From NCBI GenBank assembly GCA_026391835.1, contig JAPLDF010000065.1:87860-151859 (forward strand): a stretch of DNA of 64,000 nucleotides, written 5' to 3'. The notes under the pieces were generated by a model. The model worked only from the letters and a program-made list of their open reading frames with translations, was not told the DNA's origin and did no database searches. Below, one piece after another: positions 20,392 to 28,435 of this stretch. The translations under genes were made by a program, and so were the position numbers. Every line of letters begins with the position of its first letter. Position 1 is the stretch's first letter. The DNA is from Bacteroidota bacterium (GTDB lineage Bacteria > Bacteroidota > Bacteroidia > Bacteroidales > FEN-979).

Positions 20392-21444
20392 TTATTTCAG
20401 GCTTATTTTCCCGAACTCACTGTGAACAAACACCTTGCTAACAGGGGCCTCTACCCCGCCTATGATGCCTTTATAGGAATTTGCGGTAGGGGTGGTTGAC
20501 CTGAATGTAAATTTTGCCTTGTCCGCCGGAAAGTCAAGTTCGCAGAATTTCAGATCGGCATCCAGTGTGTATTTTGCCTGGTCGCTCAACCCGATCGAAA
20601 CATCGCCATATTTATTGCGGATTACTACTGATGTAAAATCTGCCGGCATTTCATGCACATCGCATTTACCATACTGAATATCAAGGTTCAGGCTTTGCTC
20701 AATCCTTTGGATATCAATATCCGAGAATCTTGATTTGCTTTCCACCGCTGATGAATTTTCCATATTCAGCCTGCCACCTTCAAAAACAACGTTGAGTGCA
20801 ATAATTTTTTCAGCATCCAGGTCGGAGAATTTTGAATCAAGACGCAAACTTCCTGCATAATCCAGGCTCATCTCGGAGTATTTCAGCGACAAAACGGCAC
20901 CTTTGATCCAGTTTACCCTTGCCTTGCTGAATTTGATATCCAGGAGGTTATCCGAATTTCCGAGTTTGTTTGCTTCCAGGTTGCCATAGCCAAGGTTTAT
21001 TTTGGCTTTTCCCTGCAGTTCATTGATATAAATATCCCCGAATTTGTTTGTTATGTCAAGGCTGACCGTAACCGGCATATTGATCATATAGTCAATGGAG
21101 AAGCGCCCCCTGCCATTGTTTTTCATCTCCTCCATGTTGGTTATGGCCGATACGGATGAGGGTGTACCGGCAAAATCGATCGAGATCCGGCGAAACTTTT
21201 TGTCCGCCTCTTCCTGGTCTGCGGCAGTAACAGTTATGGTTACCACGATGGAAATAGCATTCTTTTCCCAGTTGGCGCAGTGCACCTTTCCGAAACGGTT
21301 GCTCACAGTAAGCTGGGCATCGGGGTTCACGGCATACTCTTTTTTAATCACCTGGGTATACTCTTCATGGGCCTTTGCTCCTTTTATTCCTAGGAGCAGG
21401 ATAAGTACAAGGATGAAGAAGGTTATCTTTATTATTGTTTTCAT
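20392..21444 (-). CDS. DUF4097-like secreted beta-repeat protein
   Basis: The 350-residue protein carries a signal peptide (MKTIIKITFFILVLILLLGIKGAKA). Its chain is built of short beta-strand repeats with a NKFGDIYI / FSDLDAEKI / NKYGDVSIGL rhythm, which fits the DUF4097/adhesin-like beta-solenoid group. The open phrase LTVSNRFGKVHCANWEKN is typical of the family's first repeat. No catalytic residues are visible. It starts 16 nt after the anti-sigma gene and belongs to the ECF operon. Family members often sit in such operons and may sense or coat the envelope. Confidence 0.8.
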   Translation of the reverse strand: MKTIIKITFFILVLILLLGIKGAKAHEEYTQVIKKEYAVNPDAQLTVSNRFGKVHCANWEKNAISIVVTITVTAADQEEADKKFRRISIDFAGTPSSVSAITNMEEMKNNGRGRFSIDYMINMPVTVSLDITNKFGDIYINELQGKAKINLGYGNLEANKLGNSDNLLDIKFSKARVNWIKGAVLSLKYSEMSLDYAGSLRLDSKFSDLDAEKIIALNVVFEGGRLNMENSSAVESKSRFSDIDIQRIEQSLNLDIQYGKCDVHEMPADFTSVVIRNKYGDVSIGLSDQAKYTLDADLKFCELDFPADKAKFTFRSTTPTANSYKGIIGGVEAPVSKVFVHSEFGKISLK

Positions 21445-21460
21445 TTTTTCAAGTGGTTAA

Positions 21461-22000
21461 CTACTTATTAAATTGAGAAAGTTGCATTATAATGGTATTG
21501 AGCATCGTTTCCTTCACTTGCTGGTTGCGGACAATTGCATCCAGGATCTGCTCGTTTCCCGGATTTTCGGCAAGTGACTTCTTCAGTTCATCGGTTGCTG
21601 CATCCAGGCTTTGAATTTCATTCAGGGCTGATGCACTTACGGAACCGGCATCCTTGTGGTTTGATGCCAGCTTATGGATGGTAGCGATTTGTGTATTCGT
21701 TTGATTTTCATAATACTGAACAGCCTCCCTGATTTCGGCAGGCAACTCCGTTCCCTGTTTGTATGTAGCATACCGATCCCTGATCTCACGGGTTGCAAAT
21801 TCGAACACGACAACGCTCCCGGTGATCAGGATCACGATCAATGCTGCTATCTTCAACATCGGTGCGCGATGGTGACCCGGCGTTTTGAGCCCGGGCTGAG
21901 CCGCAAGCAAACCTTCAAACCGGTTTAGATGGCCAGGTTCAGGCTCATCCGAATCGAATTCGTCGCGGTGCACTTTAATATATTTTTCCAGGTTTGACAT
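21461..22000 (-). CDS. Probable anti-sigma factor (single-pass membrane)
   Basis: The 179-residue protein has an acidic cytoplasmic N-terminus of about 45 residues (VHRDEFDSDEPEPGHLNRFEGLL). A single membrane helix follows (MLKIAALIVILITGSVVVFEF), then a helical periplasmic part with coiled-coil character (LDAATDELKKSLAENPGNEQILDAI). It starts 2 nt after the ECF sigma gene. Position and topology are those of an anti-sigma factor, although no zinc-finger (ZAS) motif is present. The inference rests mainly on context. Confidence 0.7.
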   Translation of the reverse strand: MSNLEKYIKVHRDEFDSDEPEPGHLNRFEGLLAAQPGLKTPGHHRAPMLKIAALIVILITGSVVVFEFATREIRDRYATYKQGTELPAEIREAVQYYENQTNTQIATIHKLASNHKDAGSVSASALNEIQSLDAATDELKKSLAENPGNEQILDAIVRNQQVKETMLNTIIMQLSQFNK

Positions 22001-22002
22001 GG

Positions 22003-22554
22003 TTAATTTGAACTAAAAATGTTACTGAAACTGGTTTCTTTCAATATCTCCAGCAGTTTGTGGCGTGCCCTGGAATAACGGGTGCGCGAGAGCTGGTTCG
22101 TAATTTTCAGGATCTGCGAAATCTCTTCATGGTCATATCCTTCCAGCAAAAAGAGCGATAACACCACCCTGTATTCATCAGGAAGCCGTGAAATTGCCCT
22201 TTTGACTTCGGTAACCTGGAATTGAATCTCATCTTCCCTGTTCTCTTCGGCGGTATTGGGTATGTCATATTCCACCTCATCAAATGGAATTGTCTCCTGC
22301 TCCTTCCGAAGGCTGTCGAGTGAACGGTTTATTACAATTCGCTTGAGCCAGGAACCAAAACTACCTTCTCCCGTGTAACTGTGCAAACGCCGGAATGCAT
22401 CCAGGAATGCTTCCTGCATGATGTCTTCGGCTTCGGCAGTGTCGTTCACGATTCTGAGGCTTGTATTGTACATGGCTTTGTAATATAGTTTATAAATCCT
22501 GAATTGGGCAGTCCGGTCACCGGCGCGACAGGCATCGATCAGGTCCTGATGCAT
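22003..22554 (-). CDS. ECF sigma factor (RpoE-like)
   Basis: The 183-residue protein has sigma region 2 (LYYKAMYNTSLRIVNDTAEAEDIMQEAFLDAF, then GSFGSWLKRIVINRSLD) and region 4 (ISRLPDEYRVVLSLFLLEGYDHEEISQIL, then SRARHKLLEIL), with no region 3, as in ECF factors. The ATG at 22554 was preferred over an in-frame TTG at 22575, because a GGAAGG stretch precedes it. It heads an operon with an anti-sigma factor and three exported proteins, so it most likely controls an envelope response and its own operon. Confidence 0.93.
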   Translation of the reverse strand: MHQDLIDACRAGDRTAQFRIYKLYYKAMYNTSLRIVNDTAEAEDIMQEAFLDAFRRLHSYTGEGSFGSWLKRIVINRSLDSLRKEQETIPFDEVEYDIPNTAEENREDEIQFQVTEVKRAISRLPDEYRVVLSLFLLEGYDHEEISQILKITNQLSRTRYSRARHKLLEILKETSFSNIFSSN

Positions 22555-22757
22555 ATTGATGTATTTACCTTCCAATTCTCCGGATTTTTGACAATGGACT
22601 CGATGAATTCTGAAATGTTACAGTTTTAAAAAAAAACCGCAGATTTTCGCAGGTTTTTCCTGGATGATTTATGCAATAAAATTAATCAACCTTATCAGAA
22701 AAGTCATTTTTAATTTGCTGTTCCGGTCACCCGATTTGATTAATCCCCCCAAAGGTG

Positions 22758-22765
22758 TAATTTTG
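22758..22765 (+). promoter_or_regulatory. -7 box of the first DMT transporter gene
   Basis: TAATTTTG fits TAnnTTTG perfectly and ends 7 nt before the TTG used as start at 22773. The mRNA would be leaderless or nearly so. Confidence 0.5.
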
Positions 22766-22772
22766 TACCTGT

Positions 22773-23660
22773 TTGAAAAAAATCCATATACCGGTCTATT
22801 TTTATCCGCTGGCGGCAATGCTGTTCTGGGGCCTGTCATTTATATGGAGTTCCCTGCTGCTGAAATCGTACCAGCCGGTTACCCTGATTTTTATCCGGCT
22901 GATCATTTCCTCGGTATTCCTGTTTGCCCTTATTTTTCTCTTGGGCAAAAATGAAAAGGTGGAACGAAAGGATTACAAGTTGATCTTTCTGAGTGCCCTC
23001 TTCAATCCGTTCCTCTATTTTCTTGGCGAAAACTATGGACTAAAATATTCATCAGCCACGATTGCAGCGGTGATTATCGCAACCATCCCGCTGTTTTCAC
23101 CAGTGATCGGCTACCTGACTTTCAGGGAAAAGCTGACTCCATTGAATTTTATTGGCATAGCCGTTTCGTTTGCAGGAGTCATCCTGATGCTGGTTACACC
23201 TGACCTCTCCCTTGCGGCAGACATGAAAGGAGTCTTTTTTCTGTTCGGCGCGGTGGTTGCTGCATTGTTATATACAGTTACCTTGCGTAAACTTACCATG
23301 AAATATTCCGCCCTGGTGCTGGTTGCCAACCAGAACCTCATCGGGATATTCCTGTTTTTGCCCTTCTTCCTTGTTTTTGAGGCAAAGACGGCCCTGGCAG
23401 TGCCTGTTACCCGCGAGATTGTTACATCGATGCTGCTCCTCGCCATTTTTGCCTCCTCCATCTCGTTTGTCTTTTTTGCTCATTCAGTAAAATTACTGGG
23501 AATCAGCAAATCAAATATTTTTTCAAACCTCATCCCGGTATTTACGGCTGTCTTCTCCTACTTACTTCTGGCTGAACTGTTTACCGTTCAAAAAATAGTG
23601 GGCATTGGACTCGTGATCGGCGGGGTCTACCTTTCGGAAAGGACAAGGAAACGACTATAG
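22773..23660 (+). CDS. DMT-superfamily transporter (EamA)
   Basis: The 295-residue protein has ten hydrophobic segments in two EamA repeats (first about 8-138, second about 150-290), with repeat marks such as YFYPLAAMLFWGLSFIW and LLAELFTVQKIVGIGLVIGGVYL. EamA proteins usually export metabolites or amino acids. The start is a TTG: the first ATG (residue 16) would cut into the first membrane helix, and a -7 box lies just ahead of the TTG. The substrate is unknown. A second EamA gene is at 28436-29335. Confidence 0.88.
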   Translation: MKKIHIPVYFYPLAAMLFWGLSFIWSSLLLKSYQPVTLIFIRLIISSVFLFALIFLLGKNEKVERKDYKLIFLSALFNPFLYFLGENYGLKYSSATIAAVIIATIPLFSPVIGYLTFREKLTPLNFIGIAVSFAGVILMLVTPDLSLAADMKGVFFLFGAVVAALLYTVTLRKLTMKYSALVLVANQNLIGIFLFLPFFLVFEAKTALAVPVTREIVTSMLLLAIFASSISFVFFAHSVKLLGISKSNIFSNLIPVFTAVFSYLLLAELFTVQKIVGIGLVIGGVYLSERTRKRL

Positions 23661-23676
23661 TTAGAAGCATTTAGAG

Positions 23677-23684
23677 TATCTTTG
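23677..23684 (+). promoter_or_regulatory. -7 box upstream of hydG
   Basis: TATCTTTG matches TAnnTTTG and lies 18 nt before the ATG at 23703. It overlaps a TTG that could otherwise be taken as an earlier start, which argues for the ATG. Confidence 0.5.
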
Positions 23685-23702
23685 CCTACCAATTGTTTTA
23701 TT

Positions 23703-25133
23703 ATGATTTTCAGGCCCGAAAAATTAAAAATTAAAGATCAGCGGATGGTCCCATTCATCGATTCGGATGAATTGTGGGGGTACATCAACAACACGCCTGC
23801 GACCAGGGAACGGGTGCGGGAAGTCATTGCCAAGTCGCTCGACAAAAACCGCCTGACACTGGCCGAAACTGCCATCCTGATCAATGCAACTGATCCGGAC
23901 CTGATTGAAGAGATCAAGCAGGGAGCAAGGGCACTCAAGGAAAAAGTATATGGACAGCGCATCGTACTGTTTGCACCTTTGTATATCGGGAACCTCTGCA
24001 CCAACAACTGCTCATATTGCGGATTTAAAGCATCAAACAAAAAGGTAAAAAGGGTCACCCTCAACCATGAAGAACTGGTATCACAGGTGAAGGCGCTGGA
24101 AGACTCAGGTCAGAAGCGGCTCATACTTGTATACGGCGAGCATCCCAGTTATGACGCAAAATTCATCGCTGATTCAGTCAGGACCGTATACTCAGTAAAA
24201 AGCGGCCCGGGCGAGATCAGGCGGGTAAACATCAATGCGGCACCTATGGACATTGACGGGTTCAGGATCATCAAGGATGCAAAAATCGGGACCTACCAGA
24301 TCTTCCAGGAAACCTATCACCAGGAAACCTATGCCAGGTTTCATCCGAGCGGACAGAAACGCAACTATGACTGGAGGCTGACAGGTCTTGACCGTGCACA
24401 GGAAGCCGGTATCGACGATGTGGGTATCGGCGCATTGTTCGGATTGTATGACTGGCGTTTTGAAGTACTTGGCCTTGTAAGACATACCAACCATTTTGAA
24501 GCCGTTTACAATGTCGGTCCGCACACCATCTCGTTTCCGCGGATACAGTACGCTTCTGAACTGAACCTTGACAAATCCCACATGGTCAGCGATGCAGAGT
24601 TTACAAGGCTGGTAGCCATTTTGCGCCTTGCCGTCCCCTATACCGGTCTCATCCTCACTGCAAGGGAATCGGCTGCAATACGCGACGAAATTATGCAATT
24701 CGGCGTGTCGCAGATTGACGGGGGAACAAACATTGAAATGGGCGGATATTCCAAACGTAAGGAAAACGAAGACCAGGACATTGATCTCGAGCAATTCCAG
24801 ATCAACGACAACCGGAGCCTGAATGAAATCATGGACGATCTGATTGAACACAAATATATTCCTTCTTTTTGTACTGCCTGTTACCGCCTGGGAAGAACCG
24901 GGGAACACTTCATGGAATTTTCCGTTCCCGGGTTCATCAAACGCTTTTGCCAGCCCAATGCCCTGATGACCATGGTCGAATATCTTGAAGATTATGCACC
25001 CGAAGAAACTAAAATCAAGGGATACCAGCTGCTCCGGGAAAAGCTGGATGAAATTGAAGACGAAACTTTCAAAGCAACATTGACCGGGAAGATCGAGCAG
25101 ATAAAAAACGGGAAACGTGACCTCTATTTCTGA
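23703..25133 (+). CDS. hydG: [FeFe]-hydrogenase H-cluster maturase HydG
   Basis: The 476-residue radical SAM enzyme splits tyrosine to make the CO and CN ligands of the [FeFe]-hydrogenase H-cluster. The radical SAM cluster motif CTNNCSYC (CX3CX2C) is at about residue 90. The C-terminal CX2CX22C motif that binds the auxiliary cluster is complete (CTACYRLGRTGEHFM, then FIKRFCQPNA). The related thiamine enzyme ThiH lacks this last motif pattern, so HydG is the better call. No hydA, hydE or hydF lies in the window. It is the first gene of a tight cluster with two TM1266-family proteins and a sensor kinase. The organism should therefore make an active [FeFe]-hydrogenase. Confidence 0.95.
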   Translation: MIFRPEKLKIKDQRMVPFIDSDELWGYINNTPATRERVREVIAKSLDKNRLTLAETAILINATDPDLIEEIKQGARALKEKVYGQRIVLFAPLYIGNLCTNNCSYCGFKASNKKVKRVTLNHEELVSQVKALEDSGQKRLILVYGEHPSYDAKFIADSVRTVYSVKSGPGEIRRVNINAAPMDIDGFRIIKDAKIGTYQIFQETYHQETYARFHPSGQKRNYDWRLTGLDRAQEAGIDDVGIGALFGLYDWRFEVLGLVRHTNHFEAVYNVGPHTISFPRIQYASELNLDKSHMVSDAEFTRLVAILRLAVPYTGLILTARESAAIRDEIMQFGVSQIDGGTNIEMGGYSKRKENEDQDIDLEQFQINDNRSLNEIMDDLIEHKYIPSFCTACYRLGRTGEHFMEFSVPGFIKRFCQPNALMTMVEYLEDYAPEETKIKGYQLLREKLDEIEDETFKATLTGKIEQIKNGKRDLYF

Positions 25134-25145
25134 AACCAGGAAATT

Positions 25146-25403
25146 ATGAAAGAACTCAGAATCATAGGATTGTTGATCACCGACCGCATCAAGGAAGCGG
25201 GCCGCACCCAGCAAGCACTCACAAAATATGCCCACGTCATCAAATCAAGACTTGGGTTCCATGAAGTCACAGAGGACGTTTGCAGCCGTGTCGGCGTTGT
25301 CATTTTACAACTTGCAGGAAGCTCCGAAGAATGCAATAAACTTGAAGTTGAACTGGGTGCGATTGGCGGCCTCGAGATTCAGCGGATGATCTTCTGCCTT
25401 TAA
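25146..25403 (+). CDS. TM1266-family small protein (iron-only hydrogenase system regulator), copy 1
   Basis: The 85-residue protein matches the TM1266 ferredoxin-like (ACT-like) family named after its link to iron-only hydrogenase genes. Marks are IGLLITDRIKEAGRTQQALTKY, IKSRLGFHEV and CSRVGVVILQLAG, ending EIQRMIFC. The protein is too small to carry a separate DNA-binding domain, and its regulator title is only a family label. It starts 12 nt after hydG and ends 10 nt before a sensor kinase gene. A second copy follows that kinase. Confidence 0.88.
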   Translation: MKELRIIGLLITDRIKEAGRTQQALTKYAHVIKSRLGFHEVTEDVCSRVGVVILQLAGSSEECNKLEVELGAIGGLEIQRMIFCL

Positions 25404-25413
25404 CATCCATTCA

Positions 25414-27093
25414 ATGATCGATCAACAGGGAAAAGAGCTGCGTAAGGAATTCCAGGAGTTTTTTATGATTTCATCGTTGCCAAGCATGCGCATCGGGCTT
25501 TTTCTTACGCTTGTGATGTTCTCCTGCTTTGCCATATTCAATGTCATCTTCTTCCCCGATTCCCCTGAACAACTCTATTACAACCGGTTCTGGGTTATCT
25601 CGCCCGTGATGATCCTCTCGATTGCGGTAACCTATATCAAACCCCTCTACAAATGGCTTCACCTCATATACATCATCCTGAACCTGATGATAAGCCTGGC
25701 GGTATTTTATGTCGGCATCAACTCCGACCTGGCCAACAAAGGTTCAGAATATTATTATGCCTGGGTGATGCTTGTGGTGATAGGGCTTTTCGTGTTTTAC
25801 AAGATGCCTTTCCTCACCATAATCTCCATCGGGTTTGTCCAGATCACTGCCTTTACCCTGGCAAACGTTCTCAATCACACCCTGGAACATCAGCCGTTTT
25901 TCTTCTTTAACAATCTCTTTTTTGTCATTGCCATCTACTCCATCGGTTTCATGATGGCCTATATGTTCAGAAGCCTCAACTGGAAAAATTTCTTACATCA
26001 GAAAGCCCTTTCAAAAAACAACCTGCAGCTGCTCGATGAGATCAGGGAGCGAAAACAGGCCGTCGAAGCCTTTCAGCGGTCTGAAATTCAATACCACAAT
26101 ACGCTCGACTCGATTCCTGACTGGATCTATGTTGTTGACCGCAAGTACAACATTGTGATCATCAATTCTGCGTTAAAGGACGGGCATATCGGGAACGGTC
26201 TGCCTGTTGAAGTAGTCGGAAAGAACATTGTGGAAATTTACCCGTTCCTGACCTCTGCAACCAGGGGTGAACTTCAATATGTGTTCGATCATGGTATCAT
26301 GCTGGTCACAGAACAGAAAATGCAGTTCGGGGATTCCGAAATCTACATGGAAATCAGGAAAGTCCCCATATATAAAGACCATGAAGTAATCCAGGTAATG
26401 ACCATTCTCCGCGACCGTTCGAAAGAAAAGGAAGTTGAAGGACTGAAACAGAAAAATGCGGAGCAAAAGGAGATCATGTTGCGGGAGATCCACCACCGGG
26501 TGAAAAACAACCTGGCCATCGTGATAAGTCTTCTGAACCTGCAACTCCGCAACAATACCGACGGTGAACTCCGCCGGATTATTCGTGATATCGAGATGAG
26601 GATCCGCTCCATGGCCCTGATCCATGAACATCTTTACCGGTCGGAAAACCTTGACCGCATTCCGCTGGCTACATACCTTCAGTCGCTGGCTACCATCATC
26701 ACCGGAACCTTCAGCGGTCACAGGATAAACCTGGTAACTTCACTGGATGCAACCGATGTAAGCATTGAAACAGCGCTGCCTTTGGGCCTCATAGCGAATG
26801 AATTGCTTACCAATGCATTCAAATATGCCTTTCCAGGGCAGCAGGACGGCGAAATACAGGTTCACCTTCATAAAGAAAATGAAGACGGGTTCACCCTCCT
26901 GATCAGGGACAACGGCGTCGGGCTGCCGGATTCATTTTCGCTGGATTCGGAAAAATCGCTTGGCATGTTCATCGTCAAACTGCTGGTAGAACAGCTGGAT
27001 GGCCATATTGATATCGCGCGCCAAAACGGGACCTGCTTTACCATTCATTTCCGGAACCTGTTGTCAAAAAAACAAGATATTCCTTTGAATTGA
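25414..27093 (+). CDS. Membrane sensor histidine kinase (HisKA_2 type) with one PAS domain
   Basis: The 559-residue protein has five to six membrane helices at residues 27-187 and a short coiled stretch at 200-222. One PAS domain spans about 225-340 (NTLDSIPDWIYVVDRKYNIVIINSAL). The HisKA_2 H-box is REIHHRVKNNLAIVISLLNL (His at 360-361), and the HATPase_c domain shows NELLTNAFKYAF, DNGVGLPD and SLGMFIVKLLVEQL. Kinases of this type usually signal through response regulators without a classic HisKA dimer domain. It lies between two TM1266-family genes behind hydG, so it may report redox or hydrogen status. No response regulator is adjacent. Its last ~335 residues are closely similar to the kinase at 46554-48749. 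Confidence 0.93.
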   Translation: MIDQQGKELRKEFQEFFMISSLPSMRIGLFLTLVMFSCFAIFNVIFFPDSPEQLYYNRFWVISPVMILSIAVTYIKPLYKWLHLIYIILNLMISLAVFYVGINSDLANKGSEYYYAWVMLVVIGLFVFYKMPFLTIISIGFVQITAFTLANVLNHTLEHQPFFFFNNLFFVIAIYSIGFMMAYMFRSLNWKNFLHQKALSKNNLQLLDEIRERKQAVEAFQRSEIQYHNTLDSIPDWIYVVDRKYNIVIINSALKDGHIGNGLPVEVVGKNIVEIYPFLTSATRGELQYVFDHGIMLVTEQKMQFGDSEIYMEIRKVPIYKDHEVIQVMTILRDRSKEKEVEGLKQKNAEQKEIMLREIHHRVKNNLAIVISLLNLQLRNNTDGELRRIIRDIEMRIRSMALIHEHLYRSENLDRIPLATYLQSLATIITGTFSGHRINLVTSLDATDVSIETALPLGLIANELLTNAFKYAFPGQQDGEIQVHLHKENEDGFTLLIRDNGVGLPDSFSLDSEKSLGMFIVKLLVEQLDGHIDIARQNGTCFTIHFRNLLSKKQDIPLN

Positions 27094-27097
27094 AGCT

Positions 27098-27355
27098 ATG
27101 AAACAGATTTGGATTCTCGGTATTCACATCACCGACAGGGTGCTGGAAGTTTCGGATGTTCAGGCAGTCCTGACAAAATTTGGCTGCACCATCAAAACAC
27201 GCCTGGGACTTCACGAAGTGAAAGACGACTTTTGTTCGCGCAGCGGCATTATTCTCCTTGAACTCACCGGCAACCGGGAGGAGTTTGAAAAATTAGAAAA
27301 CGAACTCTTTAAAATTGACGGGCTGGAAGTAAAAAAAATGGTGTTTGTGGAATGA
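27098..27355 (+). CDS. TM1266-family small protein, copy 2
   Basis: This 85-residue protein is a clear paralogue of the one at 25146-25403. Shared features include the ITDR and LTKF/LTKY phrases, IKTRLGLHEV against IKSRLGFHEV, CSRSGIILLEL against CSRVGVVILQL, and a GLE(V/I)-to-M(V/I)F end. It starts 4 nt after the kinase gene. Possession of two copies around one kinase suggests two related effector-binding subunits or an ancient duplication of a TM1266-kinase unit. The stop codon runs into a heptamer repeat hairpin. Confidence 0.88.
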   Translation: MKQIWILGIHITDRVLEVSDVQAVLTKFGCTIKTRLGLHEVKDDFCSRSGIILLELTGNREEFEKLENELFKIDGLEVKKMVFVE

Positions 27356-27425
27356 CAATTGACAAATGACAAGTGACAAATGACAAGTTACGCGTTATTT
27401 GTCATTTGTCACTTGTACTTTGTCA
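27352..27425. terminator. TGACAAA heptamer array forming an 18-bp perfect hairpin between convergent genes
   Basis: The + strand shows TGACAAT, TGACAAA, TGACAAG, TGACAAA, TGACAAG and then the complementary array. ACAAGTGACAAATGACAA (27370-27387) pairs perfectly with 27399-27416, leaving an 11-nt loop. The element lies exactly between the stop of the TM1266 gene and the stop of carbamate kinase, so it can end transcription in both directions. The unit is the same as after rpoD. Confidence 0.78.
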
Positions 27426-28370
27426 TTATACAAGTGTTACCCTCGTCCCCCCATTGTCAATCCCCAGCATGGTCGTCTTTGTAATGATAGTATCTTTTCC
27501 GGAGTGCTCAACAAAATGGATGGCTGCGCGAACTTTGGGTCCCATGCTCCCATCAGGGAATTGTCCCTCTTCCAGGTACCGTTTTGCCTCGGCAATGGTC
27601 ATGCGGTCGAGTGATTTTTCCTGGGGAGTGTTGTAATTGATGCAGACCTTGGGAACATCGGTGAGGATAAAAAACTTATCGGCGTTGATTTGCGATGCCA
27701 GCAATGCCGAAGCAAGATCTTTATCAATCACGGCATCTATCCCCTGCAACTTGTTTGGTTCAACGTAATAAACCGGAATCCCGCCGCCGCCCACCGCAAT
27801 GGCAATCTGGCCGCCACGCGCGATCGATTCGATGGTTTTCTTGTTGATGATCACCAAGGGTGTTGGTGAAGCAACGACCTTTCTCCAACCACGGCCGCGG
27901 GGATCTTCCCTGAAAACCGATTTGGAATCACTTGCCATCTGGTCGGCCTCCTCTTTGGAATAATAAGGCCCGACAGGTTTTGTTGGGTTCAGAAAGGCAG
28001 GATCATCTTTGTTTACTAGGACCTGGGTGGTAATGGTGATGATGTCACGCTCCATGTCATGGATCTCAAGCACATTTTTCAGCTGCTGTTCAATAATATA
28101 GCCAATAAACCCCTGTGAATAGGCAACACAGATATCCAGCGGCATCTCAGGGATGCCAAACATCTTGAAGCCGGCCGAGTTTGCCAGCATGATATTCCCC
28201 ACCTGCGGACCATTTCCATGCGTGATTACGATGTTGTAATCGCGTTTGATAAGTTTTATCAGGCTTTCGGCAGTAGCATTGGCATTTGCCTCCTGCTCAT
28301 CGATGGTTCCTTTCTGATCTCCGCGCAACAGGGCGTTCCCCCCAAGGGCAACAACAGCAAGCTTTTTCAT
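27426..28370 (-). CDS. arcC: Carbamate kinase
   Basis: The 314-residue enzyme interconverts carbamoyl phosphate plus ADP with carbamate plus ATP, normally to gain ATP from arginine or purine breakdown. Marks are VALGGNALLRGDQ at the start, ITHGNGPQVGN, the RGWRKVVASPTP phosphate-binding segment, IAVGGGGIPV, DKDLASALLA and GSMGPKVRAAI near the end. The length is standard. No arcA or arcB lies nearby, so the pathway it serves is not shown here. It has its own promoter, divergent from a DMT transporter. Confidence 0.95.
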   Translation of the reverse strand: MKKLAVVALGGNALLRGDQKGTIDEQEANANATAESLIKLIKRDYNIVITHGNGPQVGNIMLANSAGFKMFGIPEMPLDICVAYSQGFIGYIIEQQLKNVLEIHDMERDIITITTQVLVNKDDPAFLNPTKPVGPYYSKEEADQMASDSKSVFREDPRGRGWRKVVASPTPLVIINKKTIESIARGGQIAIAVGGGGIPVYYVEPNKLQGIDAVIDKDLASALLASQINADKFFILTDVPKVCINYNTPQEKSLDRMTIAEAKRYLEEGQFPDGSMGPKVRAAIHFVEHSGKDTIITKTTMLGIDNGGTRVTLV

Positions 28371-28390
28371 ACAGTTTTCGGTTTAGGCGG

Positions 28391-28428
28391 CAAAATTAGA
28401 AAATTTTTCCGATCTTTAAGTACCTTCG
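28391..28428. promoter_or_regulatory. Divergent promoter region, arcC / DMT transporter
   Basis: On the - strand a perfect -7 box (CAAAATTA on the + strand, 28391-28398, i.e. TAATTTTG) lies 20 nt before the arcC start. On the + strand a one-mismatch box TACCTTCG (28421-28428) ends 7 nt before the ATG at 28436. The two genes are therefore transcribed away from a shared 62-nt gap. Confidence 0.5.
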
Positions 28429-28435
28429 CACCGTG

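Noticed and set aside
23703..25133. ThiH (tyrosine lyase of thiamine synthesis) in place of HydG
   Set aside because: The complete C-terminal CX2CX22C motif and the two TM1266-family neighbours favour HydG.
24192..25235. Long reverse-strand open frame (347 codons) opposite hydG
   Set aside because: It is an antisense shadow of the strongly supported hydG frame, with no protein-like motifs and no promoter.
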